48,699 nt of DNA from Chlamydiota bacterium (lineage in GTDB: Bacteria > Chlamydiota > Chlamydiia > Chlamydiales > Parachlamydiaceae): positions 1 to 48,699 of the forward strand of contig JABDGQ010000010.1 in assembly GCA_013285965.1 (NCBI GenBank), written 5' to 3'. Under the pieces are notes generated by a model. The model saw only the letters and a program-made list of their open reading frames with translations, was not told the origin of the DNA and did not search any database. Within the stretch, counting starts at the first letter, position 1; each line of letters begins with the position of its first letter. The translations under genes and the position numbers were made by a program. Positions 1 through 9,392 of this stretch are shown here, piece after piece.

Positions 1-1
1 A

Positions 2-1249
2 CCGTCGTATGCTCAAGCCAAGAAAGATTTTGGGTCTGATATTAAATTTATACAATTGGAAAGACAAGCTAATACAGAATTCGGTGCTGCTAAAAAAAAG
101 GCCATGGAAGCACAAAAACTAGCAGAACAAGAAAGAAAAATAGCTCAACGAAAAGCAGACAAAGAAGCTGCCGATAACCCTTCTCTAGCCCCTGTCGCGC
201 AACCAGTTGTCTTAAATGAAGAAGTAGGGCCAGATGCACCAGCAGCACCGGATGCCCCCCCTGTTGGCCCATCTGATGCACCAATAGAGGAACCAAAAAG
301 AGAACAGCCAACTAAAAAAGGAATAGATAAACAAAAAATGGTTCCAGAGGCAGTTGTGTCAGATACAGAGCTTAATGCGATTATAGCGGTAAAGAAAAAG
401 GTGTTGGAAGGTGCAACACCATCACAATTAACAATTAAAGAGCGCAAGTTGATTGTAAGATTCGATAGCCTTCCTGATAAGCAGAAAGTAACAGTAAGGG
501 CTGCCCTGGATGGTGGAGCAGAGGCTGTGGTACTGCCAGATACAGAACAACCGGGCATGCCTCCAGATGAAGATCCAAAATCAACAGCTCCAAAAACACC
601 CAAAAAAAGTAGAATCTTTTATGATGTTTCTGGGACTCCAATGTTTATACCAGAAAGAGTGGATAACAAACCAAAACAAGGTGTAGAGCTACCGAAGAAA
701 GCAACTCCTATTGTGCCAGTAGAGACATCTAAAAGCCCAGAATTAGAAGATTTAACTGAATCTACTGATGAGGATCAAGATGATGCTTTAGCAAGCGGCA
801 AGTCTTTGAAAGAAAATGTTGAAAAGTTGAATGCCAACGCTCGATACGGTGAGATAGGTGGAAATGGTTACTTTAAACATTTCATTGCAGGCCCTATAAG
901 CTGGCTAGTGGAATCGATTTATGCGTTTGCTTGTAGGTTGTTTGGTTTTGACAAGCCATCTGATAATGAAGTTGTCAATCCTACTCCTAGTAGTGTAGAG
1001 GCTAATGCCAAAGTTAAAAGAAAACAAGCGGAGATCGGTCAATTTTTGGATAAATCTTCTGAGGAAGGATCAGCAAGCACTGCTAAAAAGCCACCGAATT
1101 TTGCTGGCGTTAGTAGTGTAAGCGGCATTGAAAGTGCTTTTGGTGAACAAATAAAAGATAGATTAGAGGCCTTAAAAAATAAACAGGCAACTAATAAAGA
1201 AGTAGAAGATAATTCTACTCCAGTTGAAGAAGAAGAATGGGATGCATAA
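2..1249 (+). CDS. Pro/Ala-rich candidate effector with acidic Trp tail (5' partial)
   Basis: The reading frame is open to the left edge (in-frame codons from base 2), so the true start lies outside; a TTG at 56 is only an internal codon. The protein is highly charged and low-complexity, with a Lys/Glu/Ala-rich N-terminal part, a Pro/Ala-rich stretch around bases 180-330, and a roughly 30-residue hydrophobic/amphipathic segment at about 870-960 (WLVESIYAFACRLF). The C-terminus has an amphipathic helix (FGEQIKDRLEALK, 1139-1177), then a linker and the acidic end EEEEWDA. This helix plus acidic-Trp tail recurs in the next gene, and the hydrophobic segment resembles one in the third gene (4865-4915). 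No Sec signal or enzyme motif is visible. The tail resembles the central/acidic part of WASP-type Arp2/3 activators. A secreted actin-active effector is inference; the family is not otherwise recognised. Confidence 0.7.
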   Translation, partial: PSYAQAKKDFGSDIKFIQLERQANTEFGAAKKKAMEAQKLAEQERKIAQRKADKEAADNPSLAPVAQPVVLNEEVGPDAPAAPDAPPVGPSDAPIEEPKREQPTKKGIDKQKMVPEAVVSDTELNAIIAVKKKVLEGATPSQLTIKERKLIVRFDSLPDKQKVTVRAALDGGAEAVVLPDTEQPGMPPDEDPKSTAPKTPKKSRIFYDVSGTPMFIPERVDNKPKQGVELPKKATPIVPVETSKSPELEDLTESTDEDQDDALASGKSLKENVEKLNANARYGEIGGNGYFKHFIAGPISWLVESIYAFACRLFGFDKPSDNEVVNPTPSSVEANAKVKRKQAEIGQFLDKSSEEGSASTAKKPPNFAGVSSVSGIESAFGEQIKDRLEALKNKQATNKEVEDNSTPVEEEEWDA

Positions 1250-1307
1250 TTAATTAATATCACTCTATAGCAACTCTGAGTGATAAATTAAATTGCCACT
1301 CATTCTT

Positions 1308-1347
1308 AAAAAACCTTTCATCACAATTATGTGATGAAAGGTTTTTT
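1308..1347 (+). terminator. Rho-independent terminator
   Basis: A perfect 18-bp stem (1308-1325 pairing with 1330-1347) closes a four-base loop (ATTA) and ends in six T. It lies about 60 bp after the stop of the first gene. The A-run on the left arm would allow it to work in both directions. Confidence 0.9.
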
Positions 1348-1386
1348 GCTTTGTAAAAGTTAATTTACTGATCAAATATTTTTTAA

Positions 1387-1475
1387 TAGACTTCTTTGAA
1401 AACTGGCTTTTTTTGGGATTAAAGATAGTAAAAAAGACGATTTTAAAAAATAAATGTAGTTTCCAAAGAAGTCTA
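1387..1475. repeat. TIR element, internally deleted copy (89 bp)
   Basis: The ends form a perfect 12-bp inverted repeat, TAGACTTCTTTG and CAAAGAAGTCTA. The interior matches both flanks of the 164-bp copy at 36572-36735 (a GGCTTTTTTTGG block on the left; GGATTAAAGAT and AAATAAATGTAGTTT blocks on the right) but lacks the middle. It encodes no protein, so it is a MITE-like or REP-like element. Confidence 0.8.
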
Positions 1476-1541
1476 ACAAACTTAATAATAATTTTTTTAA
1501 TTTTCTTGTTAACCGTTTAAAAAAAAATTCTAGGAAGGCTA

Positions 1542-1570
1542 TTGATAACGATAAAGAAATGGTATATACT
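1542..1570 (+). promoter_or_regulatory. Candidate sigma70/sigma66 promoter
   Basis: TTGATA (1542-1547) and TATACT (1565-1570) are separated by 17 bp, about 80 bp upstream of the ATG at 1652. This is a motif match only; no start site is known. Confidence 0.45.
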
Positions 1571-1581
1571 ATAATATTTAA

Positions 1582-1618
1582 TAGACAGATTTTAAAATAA
1601 GTTTTGAAAAGCGTCTAT
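1582..1618. repeat. Degenerate hairpin related to the TIR family
   Basis: The segment starts with TAGAC and ends with GTCTA, with imperfect complementary arms between (ATTTTAAAA and TTTTGAAAA around TAAG). It looks like a decayed or very short member of the interspersed family and would form a hairpin in the 5' leader of the next gene. Confidence 0.35.
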
Positions 1619-1651
1619 TATATTAAATTGTTACAGTTATAAAGAGGTGTT

Positions 1652-4147
1652 ATGGATCCCCTTGGCAATCCCCTCAATAGAATAACGGCTTTATCTGATA
1701 ATGGGGATGGGCCGGTAGAAGAACCAAAAAGCAAAATAAAAGCTATCGTCCTAATGCTTGAGAAACAACTCCCCCAAAAGGAATTGACTGGGAGAAAAAT
1801 TGGCCAAATTGTACATCCCGACGTTGCTGCCTGCAATCCCACTTGCATAAATAAAATAACCAACAGTTCCACAATAGGAAAGGTTGTAAAGCAAGAATAT
1901 CAACTTTATACTGATAGTGCACAAGGCTGGATTCAGAAATCAGAAAATGCCTGCCAAGCATTATTGAATAAATATAGCATCGATACACAAGCTCTACCTA
2001 TTATTGTTACTAAATTATCAGAGCAACTAAAAGTTTTGCAAAGATTTGCCATCAATTTTGCTAATGTCAAAAATGTCGAGCAAGCTGAAAAAGAATTAAG
2101 CGCATATTACCCAGAGCAAGCTACATTTAATGTATTATTAAAAGAGAGCAACTCTGATTTAGCTTTACATGCAGAAGCTGCCTCAAAACTTGCCACTTTA
2201 AATGAAAGATATACTGATAAAATATTGCGCAAATTTAAAATTGGGACAAATTTGAGATACGAATTTGACAAACTGGATAAGGAATTGAAAGCAGCCTATA
2301 CATTGGCGCAAATTCAGGCCGTGTTTGTCAAAGTTAATTTGTTGGATGCTACTATTGAACAACGGCTGTTGGGTAGCAACTTAGTCCTTTTACCCACAAA
2401 CTCTATTTTATTATTTCTAATGCAACTATTTGGAATGTGTACAAACGATGCGCTTAAGCTTAATTGCAATGCCATTTTGGCTGGTACATATACACCGCAA
2501 AACACAGAATATGAGATTGTTAATTTTAAAACATTATTGCATAAAAATTTAGATAAACTAGATAGGCTCGATTTAGATGAGCATCAAAAAATTTTATATC
2601 GCAAACGACTTGATTTAATCTTTGAAACTATTGGAAACAATCCACATATTGCCGAGCAGCTATTTAATGATATGGCCTTGCGCGCAAAAGTTATTCAGCA
2701 CTACCCTCTCAATCAAAGCGTACCTGTAATTGATCAGGCGGCTGATTTAGCAAACAAATTACAGCAGATTTGGCTCAAACCAAAAGCGTGGTCTAGTTGG
2801 GAAGATATCGTAGAAGGGGCTTCTCAGAGAAATTATATTGCTTATAGCCAACTGCTAAAAGAAAATAGAAATAGCATTTTTGCTTTAAGCTCCGATCTAC
2901 CTCTCTGCTGGGCACATGTTAGAGAAACTATGTTGCAACGTTTTGCAATGCAAACAATTTATATTCCTCAATTTAACTCAATCGATATTAATGAAACAAC
3001 CTATGTAGATTATATTGAAAAACAAAAAATGACTGATCAAGCTGGTCAACTGTTATTTACATGCAAGGTAATTTTAGAGGCTCTCCGAGATAAAATCGCC
3101 GCACAATGTCTCATCCCTTTAGAACAAATTATTAGTGCCACCCCACCATTAGTAGAAAAATTAGTTAGTGGACACTTAATACAAGTTCTAGAAATTTTAA
3201 ATAGCAACGCTTTTGATACATACTTGCAAGCTTTAACACAAATAGTAAGCACTGAATATAGAAAAAATTTAGCGACTATCAATGAACAATTTTTAAAGCC
3301 TAATGCTGTTGAATTAGAGCAATTAAATGCCATTAAAGCAACTTTGGGTAGCAAAGGAGTCGATACTAACGTAATGATTGACGATGCAATGTTCACTATA
3401 ATGCACAGAGATTTACAAAGTGCAGATTTAGAGCAATTTCCAATGGTGGGGATTCATTTGTTTGTTGATATAATTGAGCTGCTTGATAAATTGCAAATCG
3501 ATATTGAACAGGCTTTAAAAGAGCAAATCGACCATATCGATCGATTAGAAGGGTGGACCAAATTGGCCTATTTTAGACCTGCTCCAGAAATTACCGATCC
3601 ACAAATGCATAAATTAATGCAAATACAAGCTGCTCAAAAAGCTATTAAGACACTACATAATTTGATCAAGATTAAAATGTTGCGCTTTAGCACAGACATT
3701 GGCAAAACAAAAGTTATTTTGGAAAAATTACCATCAAAAGAGGCTATTAAAGAAGAAAAAAATAGACAAACGCTTATAGATGGTTTTATGAAGAGACTCA
3801 ATCCATCTCCTCCACAAGCATTTCCCTTGACAACTATCTCACCGGCTCCTTCTCCTTTAGATCCGCCATTAGCTCCCCCACTAACCTCATTACTGACATT
3901 ACCGCAAAATCCCAAAAGAAATGCTCTGCAAACTAAAAATACGCAAGGTCTAACACTTTCAGAACAAATTCAACAACTTAATGGCAACCTTCAAAAAAAC
4001 ATAAACAGAGCAAAACCTGTAAGGGTACCTGTTGAAAATAATAAAGATGATCCTTTAGCACATTTTAGACAAATTGTTAAAGAAAAAATAGAAGCCGTAA
4101 AAGTATTAGAAAGTGACGGCAAAGATGATGATGGTTGGGACGATTAA
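1652..4147 (+). CDS. 831-residue helical protein with Pro-rich region and WASP-like acidic Trp tail
   Basis: ATG at 1652 follows a good ribosome site (AGAGGTG). There is no signal peptide. Residues 1 to about 690 are predicted by eye as mostly alpha-helical, without recognised enzyme motifs. About residues 705-755 are Pro-rich (several SPxP and PPL blocks). After this comes a Gln/Asn-rich helix (LSEQIQQLNGNLQKN) that weakly recalls WH2, then a helix FRQIVKEKIEAVK (4064-4102) and the acidic end DDDGWDD. The helix aligns position by position with the one ending the upstream gene, and the last residues resemble the Arp2/3-binding acidic tail of WASP-family proteins. The order Pro-rich, WH2-like, central-like, acidic is that of WASP VCA regions and RickA. 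An actin-directed secreted effector is inferred; no homologue was recognised for the N-terminal part. Confidence 0.75.
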   Translation: MDPLGNPLNRITALSDNGDGPVEEPKSKIKAIVLMLEKQLPQKELTGRKIGQIVHPDVAACNPTCINKITNSSTIGKVVKQEYQLYTDSAQGWIQKSENACQALLNKYSIDTQALPIIVTKLSEQLKVLQRFAINFANVKNVEQAEKELSAYYPEQATFNVLLKESNSDLALHAEAASKLATLNERYTDKILRKFKIGTNLRYEFDKLDKELKAAYTLAQIQAVFVKVNLLDATIEQRLLGSNLVLLPTNSILLFLMQLFGMCTNDALKLNCNAILAGTYTPQNTEYEIVNFKTLLHKNLDKLDRLDLDEHQKILYRKRLDLIFETIGNNPHIAEQLFNDMALRAKVIQHYPLNQSVPVIDQAADLANKLQQIWLKPKAWSSWEDIVEGASQRNYIAYSQLLKENRNSIFALSSDLPLCWAHVRETMLQRFAMQTIYIPQFNSIDINETTYVDYIEKQKMTDQAGQLLFTCKVILEALRDKIAAQCLIPLEQIISATPPLVEKLVSGHLIQVLEILNSNAFDTYLQALTQIVSTEYRKNLATINEQFLKPNAVELEQLNAIKATLGSKGVDTNVMIDDAMFTIMHRDLQSADLEQFPMVGIHLFVDIIELLDKLQIDIEQALKEQIDHIDRLEGWTKLAYFRPAPEITDPQMHKLMQIQAAQKAIKTLHNLIKIKMLRFSTDIGKTKVILEKLPSKEAIKEEKNRQTLIDGFMKRLNPSPPQAFPLTTISPAPSPLDPPLAPPLTSLLTLPQNPKRNALQTKNTQGLTLSEQIQQLNGNLQKNINRAKPVRVPVENNKDDPLAHFRQIVKEKIEAVKVLESDGKDDDGWDD

Positions 4148-4148
4148 A

Positions 4149-4206
4149 TAGACTTCTTTCAAAAAAAGCAATTTTAACAAATAAATGTAGTTTCAAAAGA
4201 AGTCTA
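4149..4206. repeat. TIR element, short copy (58 bp)
   Basis: Starts two bases after the previous stop codon. The ends are TAGACTTCTTTC and AAAAGAAGTCTA (11 of 12 complementary). The interior matches the right side of the 164-bp copy (GCAATTTTAACAAATAAATG). It could serve as a transcription-end hairpin for the upstream gene. Confidence 0.8.
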
Positions 4207-4243
4207 ATATTCAAGATTAATTCTTAATTCAAAAAGGTAAGAC

Positions 4244-5092
4244 ATGCAAGTAGAAAGAAGCACTAGTATGACAGGTGCTAATTTAAGATCACCTCTAAAT
4301 CAAGGACAGGAAAATTTAAATCAGCAATTAGCCCAATTTCTTACTCAAAGAGCTGCTGATGGGGCCAATATCTCGAAACTACAAAACACGATTACTCCAA
4401 TTAAAATAGAAAATAGTAGTCAACCTGACCCCGAATTACTTTCCCCCACAAATCGTAAAAAAATTTTTGAAAGATTAGCACAAAAAACAGAGGACAAACC
4501 GCCAATGCGCGAATCAAGGCAATATCGCTGGCAAGTCAATCCAATGCCACAAGCAGCAATGCCATCGAATATTTCGACTCCAAAAGCATCGCCTACCAGT
4601 CAAAATGCATCTAATGAAGAAAACGCACCAGCTTTAACTCCCACAGAAATGCGAACAAAATTAAAAGATTTATGGGGTAATGCTGGTCCAGCAGGAGCGC
4701 CAAAACCTGCCACCCCCTCTAAAACGAAAGACACTAGCAGCGAAAAGACAAAAAAAGATAAGGACAGCGATTATAAAAAAGAAACAATGGCACCACAAAT
4801 CAGTCAACCTGATCCTGATAAAGAGGCATCTTTTTTAACTATTATATTAGCTCAGTGTGCCAAACTAATAAATAGCATTGTGGCCAAATTTTTTGAGTGG
4901 TTCAATGGCAACGATTCAGGAGAATCTTCAACACCCCCTCCTCCAGATGCACCACCGCTAACATTTAACATGCCGCTATCTATTACAACAAATTTTTCTG
5001 CACAGCCATTACGCCAAGATCGTGGAGCTGATTTTGCAGCTGCACTAGCAGCAAAAAAAGCCCAAGGATTGAATAAGGTGCAAAATAAATAA
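4244..5092 (+). CDS. 282-residue Pro-rich candidate effector with WH2-like C-terminus
   Basis: ATG at 4244 follows AAAAGG. The N-terminal part is Ser/Asn/Gln-rich and disordered-looking, typical of type III secreted proteins. A charged Lys/Asp stretch (about residues 160-180) precedes a hydrophobic/amphipathic segment (LINSIVAKFFEWF, 4865-4903) that resembles the WLVESIYAFACRLF segment of the first gene. Then come a poly-Pro block (TPPPPDAPP) and a C-terminal helix ending GLNKV (5033-5080). Pro-rich followed by helix and LxKV is the layout of profilin/WH2 modules of actin-binding proteins. The WH2 assignment is tentative because the helix is Ala-rich and spacing is longer than usual. It is third in a row with two related proteins and stops 5 bp from the convergent minus-strand gene. 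Confidence 0.7.
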   Translation: MQVERSTSMTGANLRSPLNQGQENLNQQLAQFLTQRAADGANISKLQNTITPIKIENSSQPDPELLSPTNRKKIFERLAQKTEDKPPMRESRQYRWQVNPMPQAAMPSNISTPKASPTSQNASNEENAPALTPTEMRTKLKDLWGNAGPAGAPKPATPSKTKDTSSEKTKKDKDSDYKKETMAPQISQPDPDKEASFLTIILAQCAKLINSIVAKFFEWFNGNDSGESSTPPPPDAPPLTFNMPLSITTNFSAQPLRQDRGADFAAALAAKKAQGLNKVQNK

Positions 5093-5097
5093 AAAAA

Positions 5098-5583
5098 TTA
5101 CATTAGACTATTATTATTTTCAAAAAGAGGGCTTTGCTTTGGAATTGCAGCTTGGCCAAAGCAAGCACTAATTTTAGGTTGTTGCTGTAAAGCAATGTAG
5201 TTGAATATAAAATCAGCTCTGGGCTGACGATCAATATAGTAAAAGTTTAATGTTTCTAAAAAAACTTCTCTTAGTACATCAAGCAAAACTTTAGCAGCCG
5301 CTTCTGGTTGTAGTGGATATTCTATGGGATTAGGGACCATGTAAGCTGTTTTACGCTTCATTCTATCCAATACTGAAAAACTCTTACGCTTCAACATTTC
5401 ATTAATCAAAGGCCATAACTCTTCTCTAATGTCATACATACTAAGAGCACTATTCACAATATATGGATCAAAAAAATTTAATTCTAAATCTTTTATGCAC
5501 TTAATGGGATCAGGAGCAACACTGGGCACAGCACATAGAGAACTAAAACACATTAGGCAGCCTAACAAACCTATTTTGCTCAT
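5098..5583 (-). CDS. Small exported protein (CT546-like)
   Basis: The start is set at the ATG 5581-5583 because GAGGAG lies just upstream; an in-frame TTG at 5604 has no such site. The 161-residue product begins with a Sec-type signal peptide (SKIGLLGCLMCFSSLCA) and continues as a mostly helical soluble domain with no motif I recognise. It lies 24 bp downstream of dnaE on the same strand, so it is probably cotranscribed. In Chlamydia the gene after uhpC and dnaE is CT546, a predicted exported protein; that position is the basis for the label. The function is unknown. Confidence 0.75.
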   Translation of the reverse strand: MSKIGLLGCLMCFSSLCAVPSVAPDPIKCIKDLELNFFDPYIVNSALSMYDIREELWPLINEMLKRKSFSVLDRMKRKTAYMVPNPIEYPLQPEAAAKVLLDVLREVFLETLNFYYIDRQPRADFIFNYIALQQQPKISACFGQAAIPKQSPLFENNNSLM

Positions 5584-5607
5584 ATTCTCCTCACTTGAAA
5601 GCAAATT

Positions 5608-8600
5608 TTATTCTATACCTAATACTACTGAAATGTTTTGTAATTTTTGACTAAATTGTGCATCAAAAGTCACTCCCCAGCGACTATCAATATCTAAAGA
5701 GGCTAGTAATTTAGGGCCATTACAAAATTGAATCTGAATAGGATGACTACCTGCATGTTGTAAAAACAGTTTTTTTAACTGTAAAATATGACTAAATCGA
5801 GTTTGATTTGCATCTAATTTTACGGTGATTGATTTCATGATTTTCACCTCTTTAGGTTCAATTTGATTGACTTTAACTTGAGCTTTAGGATAGGAGGGTC
5901 GTTTTGAGTGTTGCTTGGCTTTATCATAAGCTTGATCACAGGCGGCTACCATCTCTTCATTAGCTTTAGTCAAATCATCTAACCAGCGACAATGCAATTG
6001 TAGATCATTTTCTTTTTTTTCAATCTCCAAGACTGCATATAATAATTGATTTTCATGCAATAAATGACTTTTTTGCTCATATAAATCAAACCAAATCGGC
6101 AACTCACGCCGATCTATACCATCACTAATGATTAAAACAGCAAATTTGCGCTGTGATTTGCTAGCCACTTTAATTTCTACTGCTTCGACAATAAAAGCCG
6201 TACGAAAAACCGTATCTTGATTCATCTGGTCAATTTGATTAAATGGCACACACGACAAACGTTGCAGAATAGCCTGATATTGATCCATGGGATGACCAGT
6301 CAGAAAAAAGCCTAACAGTTCTTTTTCACGCAATAACAGCTCTTGCCGAGAACTTTTTTGTGGCACTACAGGTGGCTCGCTAAATCTTTTATTTTCATCA
6401 TCGCCTAATGCTGCAAATAATGATAAAAAGCCGTATGAATCATCTTTTTGCTGTTGTGCGACCGCTTTATGCAATGGTTCTATTGCTAAAACTAAGGCAT
6501 CGCGCGACCAACCTGTGAAATCAAAACAACCTGCCCAAGCTAAATTTTCGATGACTTTTTTGCCTACTTTTTTACTATCGATTCGTTTGTAAAAATCATA
6601 AAAAGTTTTAAATAAACCATTTTTTTGCCGCTCTGAAATGATCGCCTGTACAGCCCCACTGCCTACCCCCTTAATACCAGTCATTGCAAAACGAATTCCT
6701 TGCGGCGTGGCTTGGAAAACTTCACCAGCTTCATTTACATCAGGGGGTAACATAGAGATGTTCATACTTTGACAAGGGCCAATAAACTTAGCTATTTTGC
6801 TTAAATCATCGCGATCACAAGTCATCAATGCTGCCATCCATTCACCAGGGAAATTAGCTTTTAAATAGGCAGTCACATAGGATAAATAACCATAGGCTGC
6901 TGCATGTGATTTATTAAAGCCGTACGAAGCAAATTTCTCCATTTTATCAAAAATGGCCATCGAAGTCTCTTCATCAATTTTATTTAGTAAAGCACCTTCA
7001 CGAAATTTAGCCCGCTGCTGAGCCATTTGTTCTAGATCTTTTTTTCCCATAGCGCGACGCAATACATCACCCTCACCTAAAGAAAAATTAGCCAAAGTGC
7101 TTGCAATTTGCATCACCTGTTCTTGATAAATCATAATACCATAAGTTTCAGCTAAGATATCTTGCATCTCTGGGTGGTCATATTCAATCGGCTCAACACC
7201 ATGTTTTCGATTAATGAATGAGGGAATCATATCCATGGGGCCTGGTCTGTACAATGCACCAACAGCAATCAATTCCTCAAAACAATCTAAATGTAGTTGA
7301 CGTGCCAAGTCCTGCATTCCTCCTGATTCAAGCTGAAAAATACCTAAAGTTTTTCCCTGATTAAGTAAATCAAAAGTAGCTTGATCATCCAAAGGCAAAT
7401 CTACCCAATCAATACTTTTTTGGTGATTAACCTCTATGGCATTTACACACATTTGAATAGCTGTTAAGGTCTTTAAACCCAAAAAGTCCACTTTAAGCAT
7501 ACCCACAGCTTCTACAGGTTTCATTGAGAATTGTGTTACCGGCATGTCAGAATCTTTGGCACTACAAATGGGAATCAGTTCTGTTAAAGGCAAAGCACTG
7601 ATAATAATGCCCGCTGCATGAATGCCTGTATTGCGAATAGAGCCCTCTAGCGTACGGGCCAAATCAAGCAGGCGAGTTACCTCGGCATCTTCTTGGTAAA
7701 GGGCTTGTAAATCGCGATCTTTCTCTAAAGCTTGATCGATAGTAATATTCAGGTCGTCGGGCACAAGCTTAGTGATAGTATTAACCTTAGCTAGGGGGAC
7801 ACTTAAAATTCGCCCCACATCTTTGATGGCCATTTTGGCTTTCATGGTACCAAAAGTAATAATCTGTGCGACATTGTCACGTCCATACTTTTGAAGCGTA
7901 TATGCAATGACCTCTTCGCGTCGGTGCATACAGATATCCACATCAATATCAGGATAAGAAATGCGCTCAGGATTAATAAAGCGCTCAAAGAACAAGTGCA
8001 AGTGTAGTGGTTCAATATCAGTCACGCCAATCAAATACAGTACTATCGATCCTACCCCAGAACCTCGCCCTGGACCCATGGCAATACCCTGCCGTTTAGC
8101 CCAGCTAATAAAATCCCAAACAATTAACAAATAATCACCCATACCTTTTGGAATGATTATACTCATTTCGTAATGCAAGCGCTCATTGACCATCTTGAGC
8201 GGATCTTCATTGGGAAAAACTTTTTTGATTTTGGCTAGTTTGTCATCTGTATAGCGCTTAGATATCCCTTCTTGACAAAGTTTCCACAAGAATTCTTCTA
8301 TTGCTTGGGCATGTGCAACTTTATCGACAACGCCCTGCTCTAGATTTGGGGGTGAAAAAGCTGGATAATATTTATTTTTTAAATCAATGAACACCTGACA
8401 TTTCTGTGCAATCAGCAAAGTATTTTCTAGGGCCTGTGGTTGATCAGCAAAAAGCTGTTCCATTTGATCAGCAGTTTTAAAGTAGTACTCGTGTGTTGGA
8501 TAGGTGTGACGTTTAGGATTAGCTATGCGCCCTTTAGCATTACCGTAGGAATCTTTTTCTAAAATTTCACAAGGCTGACCTGTTTGAATATTTATTAAAA

Positions 8601-9330
8601 TTTCATGAGCATGCCAATCATCTCGTTTAAGATAATGTATATCATTGGTCGCTACCAATGGTATACCGTGCTTTTGACTCAATAAGATTAATCTTTCATT
8701 GATTTTTTGCTGTTTTTTTACATACTCTTCATGTTGTTGCAGCAACCAAGCTTCTTGATGCAATCCATCGGCTTGGATTGCCTCAGGTGTCATAGCATGG
8801 CGCTGTAAATCTAGGTAGTAATTTTCCCCAAATAATTGCTGATAAAATAAACAACGTTGCGTGGCACTCTCTTCAGTACCGTGAATTATCTCATGGCCAA
8901 GTCGCGTGCCAATACTGCCATCTAAACAAATCAAGCCATCTTTATATTTCTCAAGCAATTCATCATCAATACGGGGATATTCATAGAATCCTTCTAAATA
9001 GGCCGCAGATGATAGTTTACATAACGCTCGATAACCATCTTGATTGTAAGCTAATAACGTTATTCTATGCGCATGACTAACACCAAAAATTCTACTCTTT
9101 TCAAAACGTGAAGTACGCGCTACATATATTTCACAGCCTAAAATTGACTTAATTTTAGCAGCGTTGCAAGCTTTATAAAAATCTACTGCACCAAACAGAT
9201 TACCGTGATCAGTTAATGCCAAGGCAGGCATATTTTCGGCGACAGCTTTTTGTACCAATACCTCTAGTGAGGCAGAAGCATCGAGAATTGAATATTGTGA
9301 ATGTACGCGCAAATGGACAAATTGCGCCAT
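5608..9330 (-). CDS. dnaE: DNA polymerase III alpha subunit
   Basis: Catalytic subunit of the replicative polymerase, adding dNTPs at the fork as part of the holoenzyme. At 1240 residues it is close to the chlamydial length and slightly longer than E. coli. An N-terminal PHP domain (TDHGNLFG near residue 40) is followed by the polymerase palm with PDIDVDI, giving the acidic pair D461 and D463, and the third acidic site in LKVDFLGL. The fingers/PHP-linked motifs (GIMIYQEQVM, SHAAAYGYLSY) are intact. After these come a helix-hairpin-helix region and a C-terminal OB fold (about residues 980-1080). The start ATG at 9330 has AGGT upstream. It sits between uhpC (62 bp upstream) and the small exported protein, the chlamydial order. 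Confidence 0.97.
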   Translation of the reverse strand: MAQFVHLRVHSQYSILDASASLEVLVQKAVAENMPALALTDHGNLFGAVDFYKACNAAKIKSILGCEIYVARTSRFEKSRIFGVSHAHRITLLAYNQDGYRALCKLSSAAYLEGFYEYPRIDDELLEKYKDGLICLDGSIGTRLGHEIIHGTEESATQRCLFYQQLFGENYYLDLQRHAMTPEAIQADGLHQEAWLLQQHEEYVKKQQKINERLILLSQKHGIPLVATNDIHYLKRDDWHAHEILINIQTGQPCEILEKDSYGNAKGRIANPKRHTYPTHEYYFKTADQMEQLFADQPQALENTLLIAQKCQVFIDLKNKYYPAFSPPNLEQGVVDKVAHAQAIEEFLWKLCQEGISKRYTDDKLAKIKKVFPNEDPLKMVNERLHYEMSIIIPKGMGDYLLIVWDFISWAKRQGIAMGPGRGSGVGSIVLYLIGVTDIEPLHLHLFFERFINPERISYPDIDVDICMHRREEVIAYTLQKYGRDNVAQIITFGTMKAKMAIKDVGRILSVPLAKVNTITKLVPDDLNITIDQALEKDRDLQALYQEDAEVTRLLDLARTLEGSIRNTGIHAAGIIISALPLTELIPICSAKDSDMPVTQFSMKPVEAVGMLKVDFLGLKTLTAIQMCVNAIEVNHQKSIDWVDLPLDDQATFDLLNQGKTLGIFQLESGGMQDLARQLHLDCFEELIAVGALYRPGPMDMIPSFINRKHGVEPIEYDHPEMQDILAETYGIMIYQEQVMQIASTLANFSLGEGDVLRRAMGKKDLEQMAQQRAKFREGALLNKIDEETSMAIFDKMEKFASYGFNKSHAAAYGYLSYVTAYLKANFPGEWMAALMTCDRDDLSKIAKFIGPCQSMNISMLPPDVNEAGEVFQATPQGIRFAMTGIKGVGSGAVQAIISERQKNGLFKTFYDFYKRIDSKKVGKKVIENLAWAGCFDFTGWSRDALVLAIEPLHKAVAQQQKDDSYGFLSLFAALGDDENKRFSEPPVVPQKSSRQELLLREKELLGFFLTGHPMDQYQAILQRLSCVPFNQIDQMNQDTVFRTAFIVEAVEIKVASKSQRKFAVLIISDGIDRRELPIWFDLYEQKSHLLHENQLLYAVLEIEKKENDLQLHCRWLDDLTKANEEMVAACDQAYDKAKQHSKRPSYPKAQVKVNQIEPKEVKIMKSITVKLDANQTRFSHILQLKKLFLQHAGSHPIQIQFCNGPKLLASLDIDSRWGVTFDAQFSQKLQNISVVLGIE

Positions 9331-9392
9331 AATACCTGCGTTTTTAGTAACATTGCTTGTAAGTTAATATACAACAGATTGGGAAAATTAGA

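Larger units (their letters stand above)
1250..1651. other. 402-bp intergenic region
   Basis: No gene is seen here. It holds a strong terminator for the upstream gene, an internally deleted copy of the inverted-repeat element, a sigma70-type promoter candidate, and a degenerate hairpin just upstream of the next gene. Each is listed separately. Confidence 0.7.

Noticed and set aside
145-603. 152-codon minus-strand frame
   Set aside because: It is antisense to the Pro/Ala-rich first gene; composition follows that of the opposite strand and no motif is present.
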